Positions 17,217-26,653 of a DNA stretch of 64,000 nucleotides are shown in pieces. The DNA is from Streptomyces seoulensis (GTDB lineage Bacteria; Actinomycetota; Actinomycetes; Streptomycetales; Streptomycetaceae), in NCBI GenBank assembly GCA_013364255.1, contig CP054936.1, positions 2,634,853 to 2,698,852 of the forward strand, read 5' to 3'. Numbering within the stretch: position 1 is the stretch's first letter; every line of letters begins with the position of its first letter. The notes below the pieces were generated by a model. That model did not search any database, had not been told where the DNA came from, and was given only the letters and a program-made list of their open reading frames with translations. The position numbers were made by a program, and so were the translations under genes.

Positions 17217-17777
17217 TCAGCGGGTCAGCGGCGGACGCGGGTCGTGGGACGCGCCGCCCGGCTCGTCCTCCCTGATCACCTCGCCGGTGACGACCTTGCC
17301 GTCGGGGCGGTGGACGCGGACCTGCCGGAAGGCGTCGCCCAGGGTGCCGGGCGCGGCCGCGCGGAGCCTGCGCTCCACCGTGCGTTCGGTGAGGCGGCCC
17401 ACGGCCCGCTGCACGGGCGGGAGCAGCAGGAGCAGTCCGGCGACGTCCGAGAGCATGCCCGGGATGATCAGCAGCAGGCCGCCCAGCATCATCAGGCCGT
17501 TGCCGCCGCGGCGCGCCGAGGGGGCGTCGCCGCGCTGGAGGGCGTCGTTGAGGTTCTGGAAGGCCCGGCGGCCGGCACGCTTGATCACCACGGCGCCGAG
17601 CACGATCCCGGCGAGCAGCAGCAGGAACACCGTGAGGCCGCCCGCCGCGCCCGCGACCAGGGACAGCAGCCAGATCTCCAGCACCAGCCACGCCGCGAGG
17701 CCCAGCGGCAGGTACCTGCGGAGCCGGGAACGTCGTGGCCGGGCGGAGGAGGGAGAGGTCGGAGCGCCTGTCGTCAT
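17217..17777 (-). CDS. fxsA: FxsA family membrane protein
   Basis: 186 residues from ATG 17777. Two hydrophobic segments near the N-terminus (about 25-60), then the FxsA core with GGLLLIIPGMLSDVAGLLLLLPPVQ (about 96-122), the family hallmark hydrophobic loop. The C-terminal tail is charged and cytoplasmic. Founding E. coli FxsA relieves phage T7 exclusion by F plasmid; the role in actinobacteria is unknown. It is convergent with rbpA and 41 bp downstream of ppm1 on the same strand. Confidence 0.9.
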   Translation of the reverse strand: MTTGAPTSPSSARPRRSRLRRYLPLGLAAWLVLEIWLLSLVAGAAGGLTVFLLLLAGIVLGAVVIKRAGRRAFQNLNDALQRGDAPSARRGGNGLMMLGGLLLIIPGMLSDVAGLLLLLPPVQRAVGRLTERTVERRLRAAAPGTLGDAFRQVRVHRPDGKVVTGEVIREDEPGGASHDPRPPLTR

Positions 17778-17818
17778 GTCTCAAGTGTGCCTGGGCGCGG
17801 CTCAGTGCCGGATAAGGT

Positions 17819-18631
17819 CTAGTCCTTCTCGCCCTCGGGCTTGGCGCCGCGGCCGGTGAGCTTGGTCACCCGCTCCCCCACGCCCCACGTGGTGACCCGC
17901 CACAGCGCCTCCACGAGGATGTCGCGGCTCATCTTGGAGTCGCCCAGTTCGCGTTCGACGAAGGTGATGGGGACCTCGACGACGTGGTAGCCGGCCTTCA
18001 CGGCGCGGCGGGCCAGGTCGACCTGGAAGCAGTAGCCCTGCGAGGCGACCTCGTCCAGGCCCAGACCTTCGAGCGTCTCGCGGCGGAAGGCGCGGTAGCC
18101 GCCGGTGATGTCGCGCAGGGGCAGGTCCAGCGCGAGGCGCGAGTACATGCTGCCGCCGCGGGAGATGAACTCGCGGCCCTTGGGCCAGTTCACCACCCGG
18201 CCGCCGGGCACCCAGCGCGAGCCCAGCACCAGGTCGGCGCCCTTGAGGGCGGTCAGCAGCCGGGGCAGTTCCTCGGGCTGGTGGGAGCCGTCGGCGTCCA
18301 TCTCGACCAGCACGCCGTAGTCGCGCTCCAGACCCCAGCGGAAGCCCGCGAGGTAGGCGGCGCCGAGGCCCTCCTTGCCCTTGCGGTGCAGCACGTGCAC
18401 CCGCTCGTCCTCGGCGGCCAGCTCGTCGGCGAGCTTGCCCGTGCCGTCGGGGCTGTTGTCGTCGGCCACGAGGACGTGGGCCTCGGGGACGGCCTCGCGC
18501 ACCCGGCCCACGATCGTCTTGATGTTCTCCGCCTCGTTGTAGGTCGGAATGATCACCAAGGCCGTGCCGAGCGGACCGAACCGCCTCTCCTGGGCTCCCG
18601 CCGCCGGGGTGCCGTCGCCGTCGTTCACCAC
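17819..18631 (-). CDS. ppm1: Polyprenol monophosphomannose synthase
   Basis: 270 residues from GTG 18631 (VVNDGDG), with AAGGGG just upstream; an open frame continues further but is low-complexity. GT2-type glycosyltransferase: IIPTYNEAENI at the N-terminus, ADDNSPDGTG, catalytic DXD in EMDADGSHQ, and GYCFQVDLARRAVKAG near the C-terminus. Transfers mannose from GDP-mannose to polyprenol phosphate, supplying the protein O-mannosylation pathway. The S. coelicolor orthologue Ppm1 is needed for phage phiC31 infection and normal antibiotic sensitivity. No membrane domain, as in other Streptomyces Ppm1 proteins. Confidence 0.93.
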   Translation of the reverse strand: MVNDGDGTPAAGAQERRFGPLGTALVIIPTYNEAENIKTIVGRVREAVPEAHVLVADDNSPDGTGKLADELAAEDERVHVLHRKGKEGLGAAYLAGFRWGLERDYGVLVEMDADGSHQPEELPRLLTALKGADLVLGSRWVPGGRVVNWPKGREFISRGGSMYSRLALDLPLRDITGGYRAFRRETLEGLGLDEVASQGYCFQVDLARRAVKAGYHVVEVPITFVERELGDSKMSRDILVEALWRVTTWGVGERVTKLTGRGAKPEGEKD

Positions 18632-19175
18632 TGCCCCTTCACGTCCGTACGCACAGGTCCACCATAGTGGGCACGGCCTGGGGGTATGTGACACGACGTG
18701 CGTACCGCGGCGGGGAACCGGCGGGAACCCTCGTCGAGGGCGCCCGGGCGGCCGTGCCGCGGGTGTCGCCGTGCTGCGGATGGAGGCCCGGCGCCCTTCG
18801 GGCCGACCTGGGACCCGCTGGCTGCGGATCGGCCTGAAGCCGTTGTCTACTGAGCGACCGGGCCCCACCCGGGTCACACCCTGCCGACCGTCCGGAACGC
18901 TGCCCCGCCGACGCGGTCGCTGAGCCTGGCTGCCAGTGGCGGTGACCCGGTGCGGCACACCGTCCCTGACCCAGCGGCGCTGCGACGCGGGTGCGGACGT
19001 CCCGCGGCCGGGCGTCCGGTGGTGGACCCGGCAGAACCTACCGGCCCCGCGCCGTCGCCTGTCAAACAGCGCGCCGGGCCGCCGCGCCGGCCGCGCTTGC
19101 CCGCCGGCGGCCGAGGATGCGCAGGTCGCGCGACGGGGCGGAAGGCGGTGATCGCGGTCGCGCGGCGCCGGGAGA
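18632..19175. other. 544-bp intergenic region, no gene seen
   Basis: Lies between ppm1 and the amidohydrolase gene (both minus). Open frames run through it on both strands but their translations are Arg/Pro/Gly-rich with no domain. Nothing convincing as promoter or RNA was found. Its size is unusual for this gene-dense window. Confidence 0.4.
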
Positions 19176-20780
19176 TCACTCGCCCGGCCGTACGAAGACG
19201 GTCCGCCCGCCCACCACGGTCCGCAGACAGACGGGCAGGTCACGGCCCGGGCCGAGGTCGGGCAGACCGGGGGTGCCGGAGCGCGGGTCCGTCGACCAGC
19301 GCGCCACCCGGTCGTCGGGGGCCTGGACGACCAGCTCCTCGGTGCGCCACACCGCGTAGTCGGCGGGCGCGCCGGGCACCAGGACGCCCGCGTCGTCGCG
19401 GCCGACCGCCCGCCAGCCGCCGCGGGTGTGCGCGGTGAAGGCGGCGCGGACGGAGACGCGGTGCTCGGGGGTGCGGTGGAAGGCGGCGGCGCGCACCGTG
19501 CCCCACGGGTCGAGCGGGGTGACCGGGCTGTCGGAGCCGAAGGCGAGCGGGACGCCGCCGCGCAGCAGCGCGGCGAAGGGGTTCAGCGTGCGGGCCCGCT
19601 CCGCGCCCAGGCGCTGCGCGTACATGCCCTCCTCGCCGCCCCACAGCGCGTCGAAGGCGGGTTGCACGGAGGCGGTGAGCCCCAGTTCGGCGAAGGCGGC
19701 GATGGTGTCCGGGGTGAGCATCTCGGCGTGCTCGACGCGGTGCCGGGCGGCGCGGACCCGGGACAGGCCGACCTTCTCGGCGGCGGCCCGCACGCCCTCG
19801 GCGACGGCGGTGACGGCGGCGTCGCCGATGGCGTGGAAGCCGGCCTGCAGACCGGCCTCGGTGCAGGCGACGACGTGGGCGGCCACGGCGGCGGCGTCCA
19901 GATAGGCGGTGCCGGTGTGGTCCGCGTCGGCGTACGGCGCGTGCAGGCAGGCGGTGTGCGAGCCGATGGAGCCGTCGGCGAAGAGGTCGCCCGCGGCGCC
20001 CACCGCGCCCAGCTCGCGCGCCTTGTCGACGTCCTGCTCGGCCCAGTAGCCGAAGACCCGGGGGCCCGGCAGTGCGGCGGCGAGCCGCAGCAGGCCGGTG
20101 AAGTCGTCCTCCGAGGAGATGTCCGGGCCGCCGCACTCGTGCACGGAGCCGATGCCCAGGGAGGCGGCGTGGGCGAGCGCGGCGCGCTGGGCCCCGGCGC
20201 GCTGGGCGGGGGTGACGGCGCCGAACGCGGCGGCGCGCACGGCGTGGTGGGCGGCGGCGGTCAGCGGGCCGTCGGCGGGGCCGAGGTCGCCGGGCGTCAG
20301 GTCGAGCAGGGCGGTGCTGACCACCGCGGAGTGCACGTCGATCCGGCTGAGGTAGAGCGGGCGGCCGCCGGCGGCCTCGTCGAGTTCGGCGCGCGTCGGG
20401 GGGCGGCCGCCGGGCCAGCGGGCCGCGTCCCAGCCGTGGCCGAGCAGGACCCGGTCGTCCGGGCGGGCCGCGGCGAAGTCCCGCACCCGCGCGAGGGCCG
20501 CCTCCAGGGAGGGGGCGTCGGACAGGTCGAGGCCGGTGAGCGCGAGGCCGGTGGCGGTGGTGTGCACATGGGCGTCGGTGAACGCCGGGGTGACCAGGGC
20601 GCCGTCCAGGTCGACCACCTCGTCGACGCCGTCGGCGAAGGCGTCGGCCGCGCCCTCCGAGCCGACCCAGGCGACGTGCCCCGCCTCGACGACCATCGCG
20701 GTGGCGAACGGGTCGGCGGGGCTGTGGACCTCGCCGCGGCGGAGGAGGACGGTCTGCGGTTCGGCGGTGCGCTCACTCAT
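19176..20780 (-). CDS. Amidohydrolase family protein (YtcJ-like)
   Basis: 534 residues; ATG 20780 (MSERTAEP) preferred over GTG 20786. Metal-dependent hydrolase of the amidohydrolase superfamily: AFTDAHVHTT carries the HxH metal motif, AGFHAIGDAAV and HRVEHAEML provide the later His residues, and GSDSPVTPLDPW the catalytic Asp near the end of the barrel. The YtcJ-like subgroup is recognised by the N-terminal composite domain and GWDAARWPGGRPP. Substrate is unknown; N-substituted formamide hydrolysis is described for relatives. Likely cytoplasmic. The Lrp regulator upstream on the same strand could control it. Confidence 0.88.
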   Translation of the reverse strand: MSERTAEPQTVLLRRGEVHSPADPFATAMVVEAGHVAWVGSEGAADAFADGVDEVVDLDGALVTPAFTDAHVHTTATGLALTGLDLSDAPSLEAALARVRDFAAARPDDRVLLGHGWDAARWPGGRPPTRAELDEAAGGRPLYLSRIDVHSAVVSTALLDLTPGDLGPADGPLTAAAHHAVRAAAFGAVTPAQRAGAQRAALAHAASLGIGSVHECGGPDISSEDDFTGLLRLAAALPGPRVFGYWAEQDVDKARELGAVGAAGDLFADGSIGSHTACLHAPYADADHTGTAYLDAAAVAAHVVACTEAGLQAGFHAIGDAAVTAVAEGVRAAAEKVGLSRVRAARHRVEHAEMLTPDTIAAFAELGLTASVQPAFDALWGGEEGMYAQRLGAERARTLNPFAALLRGGVPLAFGSDSPVTPLDPWGTVRAAAFHRTPEHRVSVRAAFTAHTRGGWRAVGRDDAGVLVPGAPADYAVWRTEELVVQAPDDRVARWSTDPRSGTPGLPDLGPGRDLPVCLRTVVGGRTVFVRPGE

Positions 20781-20913
20781 GCCCACCAGTCTCCCGCGTG
20801 CCTTCGCGCACCCGGCACGCAGGTCGCCCGGACGGGCGCGGCGGCGGACCGCGCCGCCCGGCCCGCGCCGCGATCACCCGGCAGGAGTCCGGGAGGGAGT
20901 GGGGGCGGGGCGG

Positions 20914-21354
20914 TCAGATGCGGGGCGGGCGGGCCTCGTACGGGGTGGAGAGGACCACCGTCGTGCGGGTCGAGACCCCGGCCAGGGACCGCACCCGGGC
21001 CAGCAGCTCCTCCAGCTCGTGCGGGGTGGCCACCCGCACCTTGAGGATGTAGTTCTCGTCGCCGGCCACGCTGTGGCACGCCTCGATCTCGGGCACCCCC
21101 GCCAGGCGGTCCGCGATGTCGTCGGGGGCGCTGGGGTCGAAGGGTTTGACCGAGATGAAGGCGGTCATGGGCAGCCCCACCGCCTCGGGGTCGACGACCG
21201 CGGCGTAGCCGCGGATGACGCCACGCTGCTCCAGCCGGCGCACCCGCTGGTGCACGGCGGACGTGGACAGGCCCGTGGCCTTGCCCAGGTCGGTGTAGCT
21301 CATCCGCCCGTCCTTGACGAGCAGCTGCACGATCTGTCGGTCCAGCTCCTCCAT
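20914..21354 (-). CDS. Lrp/AsnC family transcriptional regulator
   Basis: 146 residues from ATG 21354 (MEELDRQIVQLL). N-terminal HTH (YTDLGKATGLSTSAVHQRVRRL, about 22-44) followed by the RAM/AsnC ligand-binding domain (about 65-140) with the typical HSVAGDENYILKVRV strand-turn. It lies 133 bp upstream of the amidohydrolase on the same strand and is divergent from a small Cys-containing protein. Feast/famine-type regulators of this family respond to amino acids; the effector cannot be read from sequence. Confidence 0.93.
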   Translation of the reverse strand: MEELDRQIVQLLVKDGRMSYTDLGKATGLSTSAVHQRVRRLEQRGVIRGYAAVVDPEAVGLPMTAFISVKPFDPSAPDDIADRLAGVPEIEACHSVAGDENYILKVRVATPHELEELLARVRSLAGVSTRTTVVLSTPYEARPPRI

Positions 21355-21623
21355 GGCGCAAGAACCTACAGTGCGGTCGATCTCCCCGGATACCTCGGCC
21401 GCCCAGGTCATGCCGGCGCACACCGGAGCGGACGGCGGCGGACGGGCGCTCGCGGGGGGACAAAACAGTCGCGACGGGCACCCGCCCGCGTCATGTGACG
21501 AACACCACATCTCCTTGGCGCGCTCCGTGATGTTCTCGTGATTACCTCGGAGACCGGACGGGAAGTGCTTGCTGTGGTCGAGGCCGCAGTGCCTTCACGG
21601 CCCAGCCTTAGGGGGAGAAACCC

Positions 21624-22061
21624 ATGCAGAGTCTCAAGCGCCCTGGCCGATCCGCGCCCAGGCGGCAGCAGCCGATCCTCGATCCCGAGCCGGAGGGCGT
21701 CGAACCCGACGACTTCGACGGCGACGAGTTCGACGCCTACGACACCTTCGAGATGTACCGGGTGATCTGCCCGGACTGCGCGCAGCCCATCGCCCTGCTG
21801 GCGGACGAGGAGGTCCTGCCGGAGCACGCGCTGTGCGCCTCGCCGTGGAACCCCTTCGGGCTCACCGTCTGCCCCGGCACCGGCCGCGGCGCCCGGGAGG
21901 CCCGGCCCGCCGACGAGTCGGTGGAGCCGCAGGAGCAGGACACCGCCCTGCTCCTGACGCTCCCTCAGGGACTCGACTGGCGGACCCAGCCCTTCTCGCA
22001 CGTCGGTGGCCCGGGCTCCCGCCCGATGCGCGTGCCGACGATGCGCCGCGACGCCGCCTGA
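21624..22061 (+). CDS. Conserved Streptomyces protein with possible zinc ribbon
   Basis: 145 residues from ATG 21624, behind GGGGGAG. The N-terminus is basic, then acidic (DPEPEGVEPDDFDGDEFD). CPDC (about residues 50-53) and two further Cys about 20 and 32 residues on (CASPWNPFGLTVC) could bind one zinc. No enzyme motif, signal peptide or membrane helix. It is monocistronic, divergent from the Lrp regulator with 269 bp between starts. Function unknown. Confidence 0.75.
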   Translation: MQSLKRPGRSAPRRQQPILDPEPEGVEPDDFDGDEFDAYDTFEMYRVICPDCAQPIALLADEEVLPEHALCASPWNPFGLTVCPGTGRGAREARPADESVEPQEQDTALLLTLPQGLDWRTQPFSHVGGPGSRPMRVPTMRRDAA

Positions 22062-22449
22062 CGGCCCAGCGCCGCTCCCACGCCCGCGCCCGCCGCACCC
22101 CGCGCCACGGTACGCACGCCGCCGCCGTGGCGCGGCGGAATCGGTGCGCCCCGGGGCCGACGGCCGTCCCCGGGCCGGTCGCCGCGCCGGACGCCGGTGA
22201 CCTGACGCCCGATTCCGGGCTCCGGTGACCAGCCCGCGCGGCCCCGGCATGGCCTCCATCGAGCCGGCGGGCGGGCGCCGTCGCCGCGTCCTGGCGCCGC
22301 CGCCCGCGGTGCCGGTCCGGGCCGCGCCGCCCGCGGACCCGCCGATCCACCGTGAGCCGGTGCGCGCCCGGGCCGACCGGGGCCGCACCCTGCCGGACGC
22401 CGCGATCCGGAGTGGGTCCGGCTCGCGCCGCCTTTCCGCGCGCCGTGGC
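22062..22449. other. Intergenic region between convergent genes, no gene seen
   Basis: 388 bp of very GC-rich sequence between the Cys-containing protein and the acyl-CoA dehydrogenase. Open frames here encode only Arg/Pro/Ala-rich sequence. No clear terminator hairpin with long arms was picked out. Confidence 0.35.
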
Positions 22450-23622
22450 TCAGCGGGTCTCGGGACCCGCGACGTGGCGGGCGATGACCATGCGCTGGAT
22501 CTGGTTGGTGCCCTCGACGATCTGGAGCACCTTGGCCTCGCGCATGTAGCGCTCGGCCGGGAAGTCGGCGGTGTAGCCGTAGCCGCCGAGGATCTGGACG
22601 GCGTCGGTGGTCGCCTTCATGGCGGCGTCCGTGCAGAACAGCTTGGCCATGGCGGCCTCCCGCGCGAACGGGCGGCCCGCGTCGCGCAGTCGCGCCGCCG
22701 CCAGGTACAGGGCGCGGCCGGCCTCGATCTGGGTCGCCATGTCGGCGAGCATGAAGCGCAGCCCCTGGAAGTCGGCGATCGGCCGGCCGAACTGGCGCCG
22801 GTCGACGGCGTAGCCGGTCGCCTCGTCCAGGGCGGCCTGGGCGACGCCGATCGCGCAGGCGGCGATGCCGAGCCGGCCGGAGTCGAGCGCGGACAGGGCG
22901 ATGGCGAAGCCCTGGCCCTCCTCGCCGAGCCGCCGGTCGTCGCCGACCCGTACGCCGTCGAGGTGGATCTGGGCGGTCGGCGAGCCCTTCAGGCCCATCT
23001 TCTTCTCCGGCGCGGCGGCGCTCAGTCCCTCGGCGTCGGCGGGGACCAGGAAGGCGGTGATCCCGCGCGGGCCCTCGCCGCCGGTGCGCGCCATCACCGT
23101 GTAGAAGTCGGCGATGCCGCCGTGGGTGATCCAGGACTTGGTGCCGGTGATCACCCAGGCGTCGCCGTCCCGTACGGCCTTGGTGCGCAGCGAGGCGGCG
23201 TCGGAGCCGGAGGCGGGCTCGGAGAGGGCGTACGCGCCGAGCAGGCCGCCGCCGAGCATCGCGGGCAGGTGCTCGACCTGCTGCGCCTTGGTGCCGTAGG
23301 TGGCGAGCGCGTAGGAGGCCAGGGTGTGCACGCTCAGGCCGAGGCCGACGGTGAGGCGGGCCGCCGCCAGTTCCTCCAGGACCTGGAGGTAGACCTCGTA
23401 GGGCTGGTCGCCGCCGCCGTACTCGGAGTCGTAGGGCAGGCCGAGCAGGCCGGAGCGGGACAGGAGGGTGAAGACCTCGCGCGGGAAGCGTCCGGCGTCC
23501 TCCTCCTCGGCCGCCTCGGGGGCGATCTCCTGGTGCGCGATGTCGCGGACGAGCGAGATCAGGTCCCGGGCCTCTTCCGTGGGCAGTTGCCGGTCCACCG
23601 GCTGCGGGGCGCGGTCGGGCAT
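22450..23622 (-). CDS. Acyl-CoA dehydrogenase
   Basis: 390 residues from ATG 23622. Standard ACAD fold: YALSEPASGSDAASL (flavin-binding loop), WITHGGIADFYTVMART, and the C-terminal QIVEGTNQIQRMVIAR, with the catalytic Glu in EGTNQIQ. It oxidises an acyl-CoA to the 2-enoyl-CoA and passes electrons to ETF. Normal family length. A TetR regulator lies upstream on the same strand (311 bp gap) and may control it. Chain-length or branched-chain preference cannot be read. Confidence 0.93.
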   Translation of the reverse strand: MPDRAPQPVDRQLPTEEARDLISLVRDIAHQEIAPEAAEEEDAGRFPREVFTLLSRSGLLGLPYDSEYGGGDQPYEVYLQVLEELAAARLTVGLGLSVHTLASYALATYGTKAQQVEHLPAMLGGGLLGAYALSEPASGSDAASLRTKAVRDGDAWVITGTKSWITHGGIADFYTVMARTGGEGPRGITAFLVPADAEGLSAAAPEKKMGLKGSPTAQIHLDGVRVGDDRRLGEEGQGFAIALSALDSGRLGIAACAIGVAQAALDEATGYAVDRRQFGRPIADFQGLRFMLADMATQIEAGRALYLAAARLRDAGRPFAREAAMAKLFCTDAAMKATTDAVQILGGYGYTADFPAERYMREAKVLQIVEGTNQIQRMVIARHVAGPETR

Positions 23623-23933
23623 GGCGACGCTCTCCTCCCTGTCGGGCGCCGGCGGGCGGCGCCTTCTTGGGGCGGCTCCGCCGGGGTCTTCCTCGGGCCG
23701 CTCGATGCGCGCACTCCCGGGTCGCGGAAGCGGCTGACCAGCGGCTGTGCGCTGTGAGTATGCCCGATCGCCAGCACGGAGTCACCGGTTAACGAGCGCT
23801 TACTTCAAGAAAGACTAGCCGCCTTCTCCGGGGGTCGCACGGGAGTGGTGAGGAGTGGCCGGTTCACATGCTTTCGCCCGACTGTCCGAAAGGCGGTCGC
23901 GGCGGTCGTCGCGCCGGCCGCCCGCGCCGTGCG
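23623..23933. other. Upstream region of the acyl-CoA dehydrogenase
   Basis: 311 bp between the TetR gene stop and the dehydrogenase start. An AT-richer patch at 23787-23817 holds TTAACGAGCGCTTA, a degenerate palindrome around AGCGCT that is a plausible TetR-type operator. No gene seen. Confidence 0.35.
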
Positions 23934-24632
23934 TCAGACGGGCCGGCGGGCCGGGGGCGGGGCCGGGTGGGTGGGGTCCAGTTCCTCGATCGCGCGCAGG
24001 GCGCCGCCGAGGGTCTTGACCAGGAGGTCGCGCATCGTGTCGCGGGAGAGTTCGGGGCGGGCGATCCAGTCGAGGGTGGCGCCCTCGACGCCGCACACCC
24101 AGGCGATCAGGCCCATGCGGGCCGGCGCCGTGACGGCGGTGCGCCCGTAGGCGCCCTCGGCGATGGTCGCGACGATCGCCTCGCGCACGCCGTCGCGGAC
24201 GGCCTGCACCTCGGTGTCGAAGCCGACGCCGCCGCTGACGATGGTGCGGTAGGCGGCCTGGTTGTGCTCGGCGTAGCGCAGGTAGCCGTCGACGGTGCGG
24301 TGCACCCGCTCCACGGCCGGCAGCTCGTGCCCGCTCGCCGCGAAGGCGATCAGGTCGGCGACCGAGTCCTCGATGATCGCCAGGTAGTAGCCGCGCTTGG
24401 AGCGGAAGTAGTAGTAGATCAGCCCCTTGGCGACCTGGGCCTGCCGGGCGATGTCGTCCATGGACAGGGCGTCGTAGGAGGTGTCGGCGAACAACCGCCG
24501 TCCGACGGCTATGAGTTCGGCGCGGCGGGTCGCGGACCGCTGGGTGCCGCGCACCTGGCCGCCGGTTCCCGACGGCTGGGGGGAGCCGAGCGTGCGGGGG
24601 CGGGCGGTCTCGCGCTGCTGACTCGTCTTCAC
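23934..24632 (-). CDS. TetR family transcriptional regulator
   Basis: 232 residues from GTG 24632 (VKTSQQRE); GTG 24665 is an alternative. N-terminal HTH at about residues 40-85 with DDIARQAQVAKGLIYYYFRSK, the TetR recognition-helix signature (YYYFRSK). The C-terminal ligand domain is helical, with a TetR_C-like VERVHRTVDGYLRYAEHNQAAYR. The tail is Pro-rich. It lies upstream of the acyl-CoA dehydrogenase on the same strand and downstream of a very small membrane protein. Fatty-acyl-CoA sensing is a guess from the neighbour. Confidence 0.9.
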   Translation of the reverse strand: MKTSQQRETARPRTLGSPQPSGTGGQVRGTQRSATRRAELIAVGRRLFADTSYDALSMDDIARQAQVAKGLIYYYFRSKRGYYLAIIEDSVADLIAFAASGHELPAVERVHRTVDGYLRYAEHNQAAYRTIVSGGVGFDTEVQAVRDGVREAIVATIAEGAYGRTAVTAPARMGLIAWVCGVEGATLDWIARPELSRDTMRDLLVKTLGGALRAIEELDPTHPAPPPARRPV

Positions 24633-24695
24633 TTCGGCCCCGGTCTCCAACTGCGGTCGGACCACCGCAGTATGGCAGGTCCGGTATGGGTCAGG

Positions 24696-24848
24696 TCACA
24701 GCAGACCGAGCTGGGTGACGAGCATCGCGATCACCACGACGAGGGTCCAGCCGAGGACGTGCTCCAGGATCTTCGGGCCGTCGCCGTCGTCCTGGGGGCC
24801 GCCGGTGCGGACGCGGGCGGGGGCGGCGGTGGCCGAGTGAGCGGTCAT
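24696..24848 (-). CDS. Small single-pass membrane protein
   Basis: 50 residues from ATG 24848 with GAGAGA a few bases upstream. A polar N-terminus (TAHSATAAPARVRTGG...) is followed by one membrane helix (VLGWTLVVVIAMLVTQLGLL) that runs to the C-terminus. The stop is 63 bp before the start of the TetR gene on the same strand. No family known to me. The compact hydrophilic head plus C-terminal anchor is coding-like rather than chance. Confidence 0.62.
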   Translation of the reverse strand: MTAHSATAAPARVRTGGPQDDGDGPKILEHVLGWTLVVVIAMLVTQLGLL

Positions 24849-25033
24849 GGTCTCTCGCAGGGGTTTCGTCGTGTGCCGGTGGACTCCCCCGCCGCGGAAC
24901 GTCTCCCCTCGCCCCGCCGTCCACCTTGCCACTCGCGCGCCCCCTCGCGGCGGAGAGCTTGGTCACAGGCCCGCCCCCGGGGGTCCGGAACCCGCCGCCC
25001 GGCCCGCACCGTGCCGCGGGCCGGGCGGCGGGC

Positions 25034-26407
25034 TCAGCGCACGCCGACCGCCGCCAGCGCCCGGACCTGCTGGGGCGTGGGACGGGCCGGGAAGTACAGG
25101 TAGCAGACGCCGCCGCTGCCCGAGGCGACCTGGCCGGAGGCGTTGTAGCGCTTGGTCCGCAGCCAGATGTTCTCGAACTCGCGGCGCGCGTACACGCGCC
25201 GTACCGCGTCGTCGCCCGGCGAGGCCGGGTCGTTGGCGATCACGTCGCCGGCGGTGGTGAAGCCGATGACCGTCATCAGGTGGCCCGAGGTGCCGTACCC
25301 GGCGCCGGTCAGCTCCGTCTTGAGGAAGGACTGCGACGTGACGGCCGGGACGCCGGCCGCGATCAGCGTCTCCAGGTCGGTGAGCGAGCCGAGGCGGGTG
25401 ACCACGCCCTCAAGGTCCGTGAAGGTGGCCGCGTAGGCCGCGTTGAACGGCCAGTTGCCGCAGCCCGAGTACTGGTAGTCGTAGGTGGAGCGGGCCGCTT
25501 GGCAGACCTGCGGATCGGCGTAGGACGGGTCCACCCAGGAGAGCTGCTCGGGGGTGAGCCGGCCGCCCCAGTACTCGATGATCATCTGCGAGGAGGTGGG
25601 GCTGCACCAGGCCTCGCCGCCGTTGTCGTACTGCGGGTACTGGCCGGCGTGGATCTCCTGCGAGTAGCACGGCACGGCCAGTTCCCGGGCCGGTACCGCG
25701 GGCGCGGTGGCGGGGACGGTGAAGCGGTCGGGGACGTCGGAGCCCATGGCGCCGATCCGCCGCACGGCGGGGGTGAGCCGGGTGCCGGGCCGGCGGTAGA
25801 GGGTCAGGCGCAGCCGGTACGCGGCCAGCCGGAGCCCGGAGGCCGGGTCGTCGATCGCGAAGGTGTCCGTCCACACGGTGCTGCGGCCGTCGCTCTGGTC
25901 GTCCACGGAGGTCCGCTTGATGTCCTGGTCGCCGGCGGCCCAGCGGCCCATCACGTACCAGGGGGTGTCCGTGCCGTCGGAGTACGTGCCCCGCAGCTCC
26001 ACCTGGAGCCAGGTGCCGGCCGGAGTGTCCGCGTTCCAGGAGGCGATCGCCTCGGTGGCCGGGACGGCGAGCCGGTGCAGCGGGCCGGTCCAGGTGGCAT
26101 ACTCCCAGCTCGCGGTGGCGCCGGTGTGCGGGTCGGTGTAGTCGGTGGTGCCCGCCGGGGCGGCGATCTCCAGGGCGGGGCGCGGGCCGGCGACCGCGCG
26201 GGTGCCCCGGAAGGCGCCGCCGTACCAGTCGGTGTACGTCGTCCAGGCGCGGTAGTCGACCGGGCGGGCCGGGTCGGTGCGGCCGCGGTGGGCGGCCGCG
26301 GCGACCGCCGGGACCGCGCCGCCGGTCAGGGCGGTGGCGCCCGCCGCGGCGGCGGCCATCGCGACGGTCAGCACGGTTCTGCGGGACGGCTGTTCGGATC
26401 TGCTCAT
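25034..26407 (-). CDS. Secreted C39-like cysteine peptidase family protein (Tat substrate)
   Basis: 457 residues from ATG 26407 (MSRSEQPSRR). Signal with a twin-arginine motif (SRRTVL) and Ala-rich core ending in AVAAAA, so export by Tat is likely. The C-terminal half is a peptidase C39_2 domain: catalytic Cys in GGEAWCSPTSSQM, His in SGHLMTVIGF and Asp in ANDPAS. The N-terminal half is beta-rich and may bind a ligand or wall. No transmembrane transporter is attached, unlike bacteriocin C39 exporters. Target is unknown; a role in cell-wall or protein processing outside the cell is inference. Confidence 0.87.
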   Translation of the reverse strand: MSRSEQPSRRTVLTVAMAAAAAGATALTGGAVPAVAAAAHRGRTDPARPVDYRAWTTYTDWYGGAFRGTRAVAGPRPALEIAAPAGTTDYTDPHTGATASWEYATWTGPLHRLAVPATEAIASWNADTPAGTWLQVELRGTYSDGTDTPWYVMGRWAAGDQDIKRTSVDDQSDGRSTVWTDTFAIDDPASGLRLAAYRLRLTLYRRPGTRLTPAVRRIGAMGSDVPDRFTVPATAPAVPARELAVPCYSQEIHAGQYPQYDNGGEAWCSPTSSQMIIEYWGGRLTPEQLSWVDPSYADPQVCQAARSTYDYQYSGCGNWPFNAAYAATFTDLEGVVTRLGSLTDLETLIAAGVPAVTSQSFLKTELTGAGYGTSGHLMTVIGFTTAGDVIANDPASPGDDAVRRVYARREFENIWLRTKRYNASGQVASGSGGVCYLYFPARPTPQQVRALAAVGVR

Positions 26408-26653
26408 GGGCGGGAGACCCCCGGGTGTCCGAGTCGGGGCGGATGGCGGTCCGTGCACGGCGTTGCGCCCACTATGGCCGCGGCGGCCCGCTCCTGCCAG
26501 CACCGCGACGCACGCCACGCCCACCAATATTGGTCTCGACCACTGGCGTGACCAGCGGCTGCGCCCAGGTCCGGTCCGCCTTCCCACGGGTTCGGGGGCC
26601 GGGCCGGGACGGCTCCGTCCGGCCCCCGGGGTCGGACGGCTCCGCCCGGTGTG

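Noticed and set aside
18632..19175. N-terminal extension of Ppm1 into the 544-bp gap
   Set aside because: Sequence is Arg/Pro/Gly-rich and unlike any Ppm1; a GTG with AAGGGG gives the normal length.
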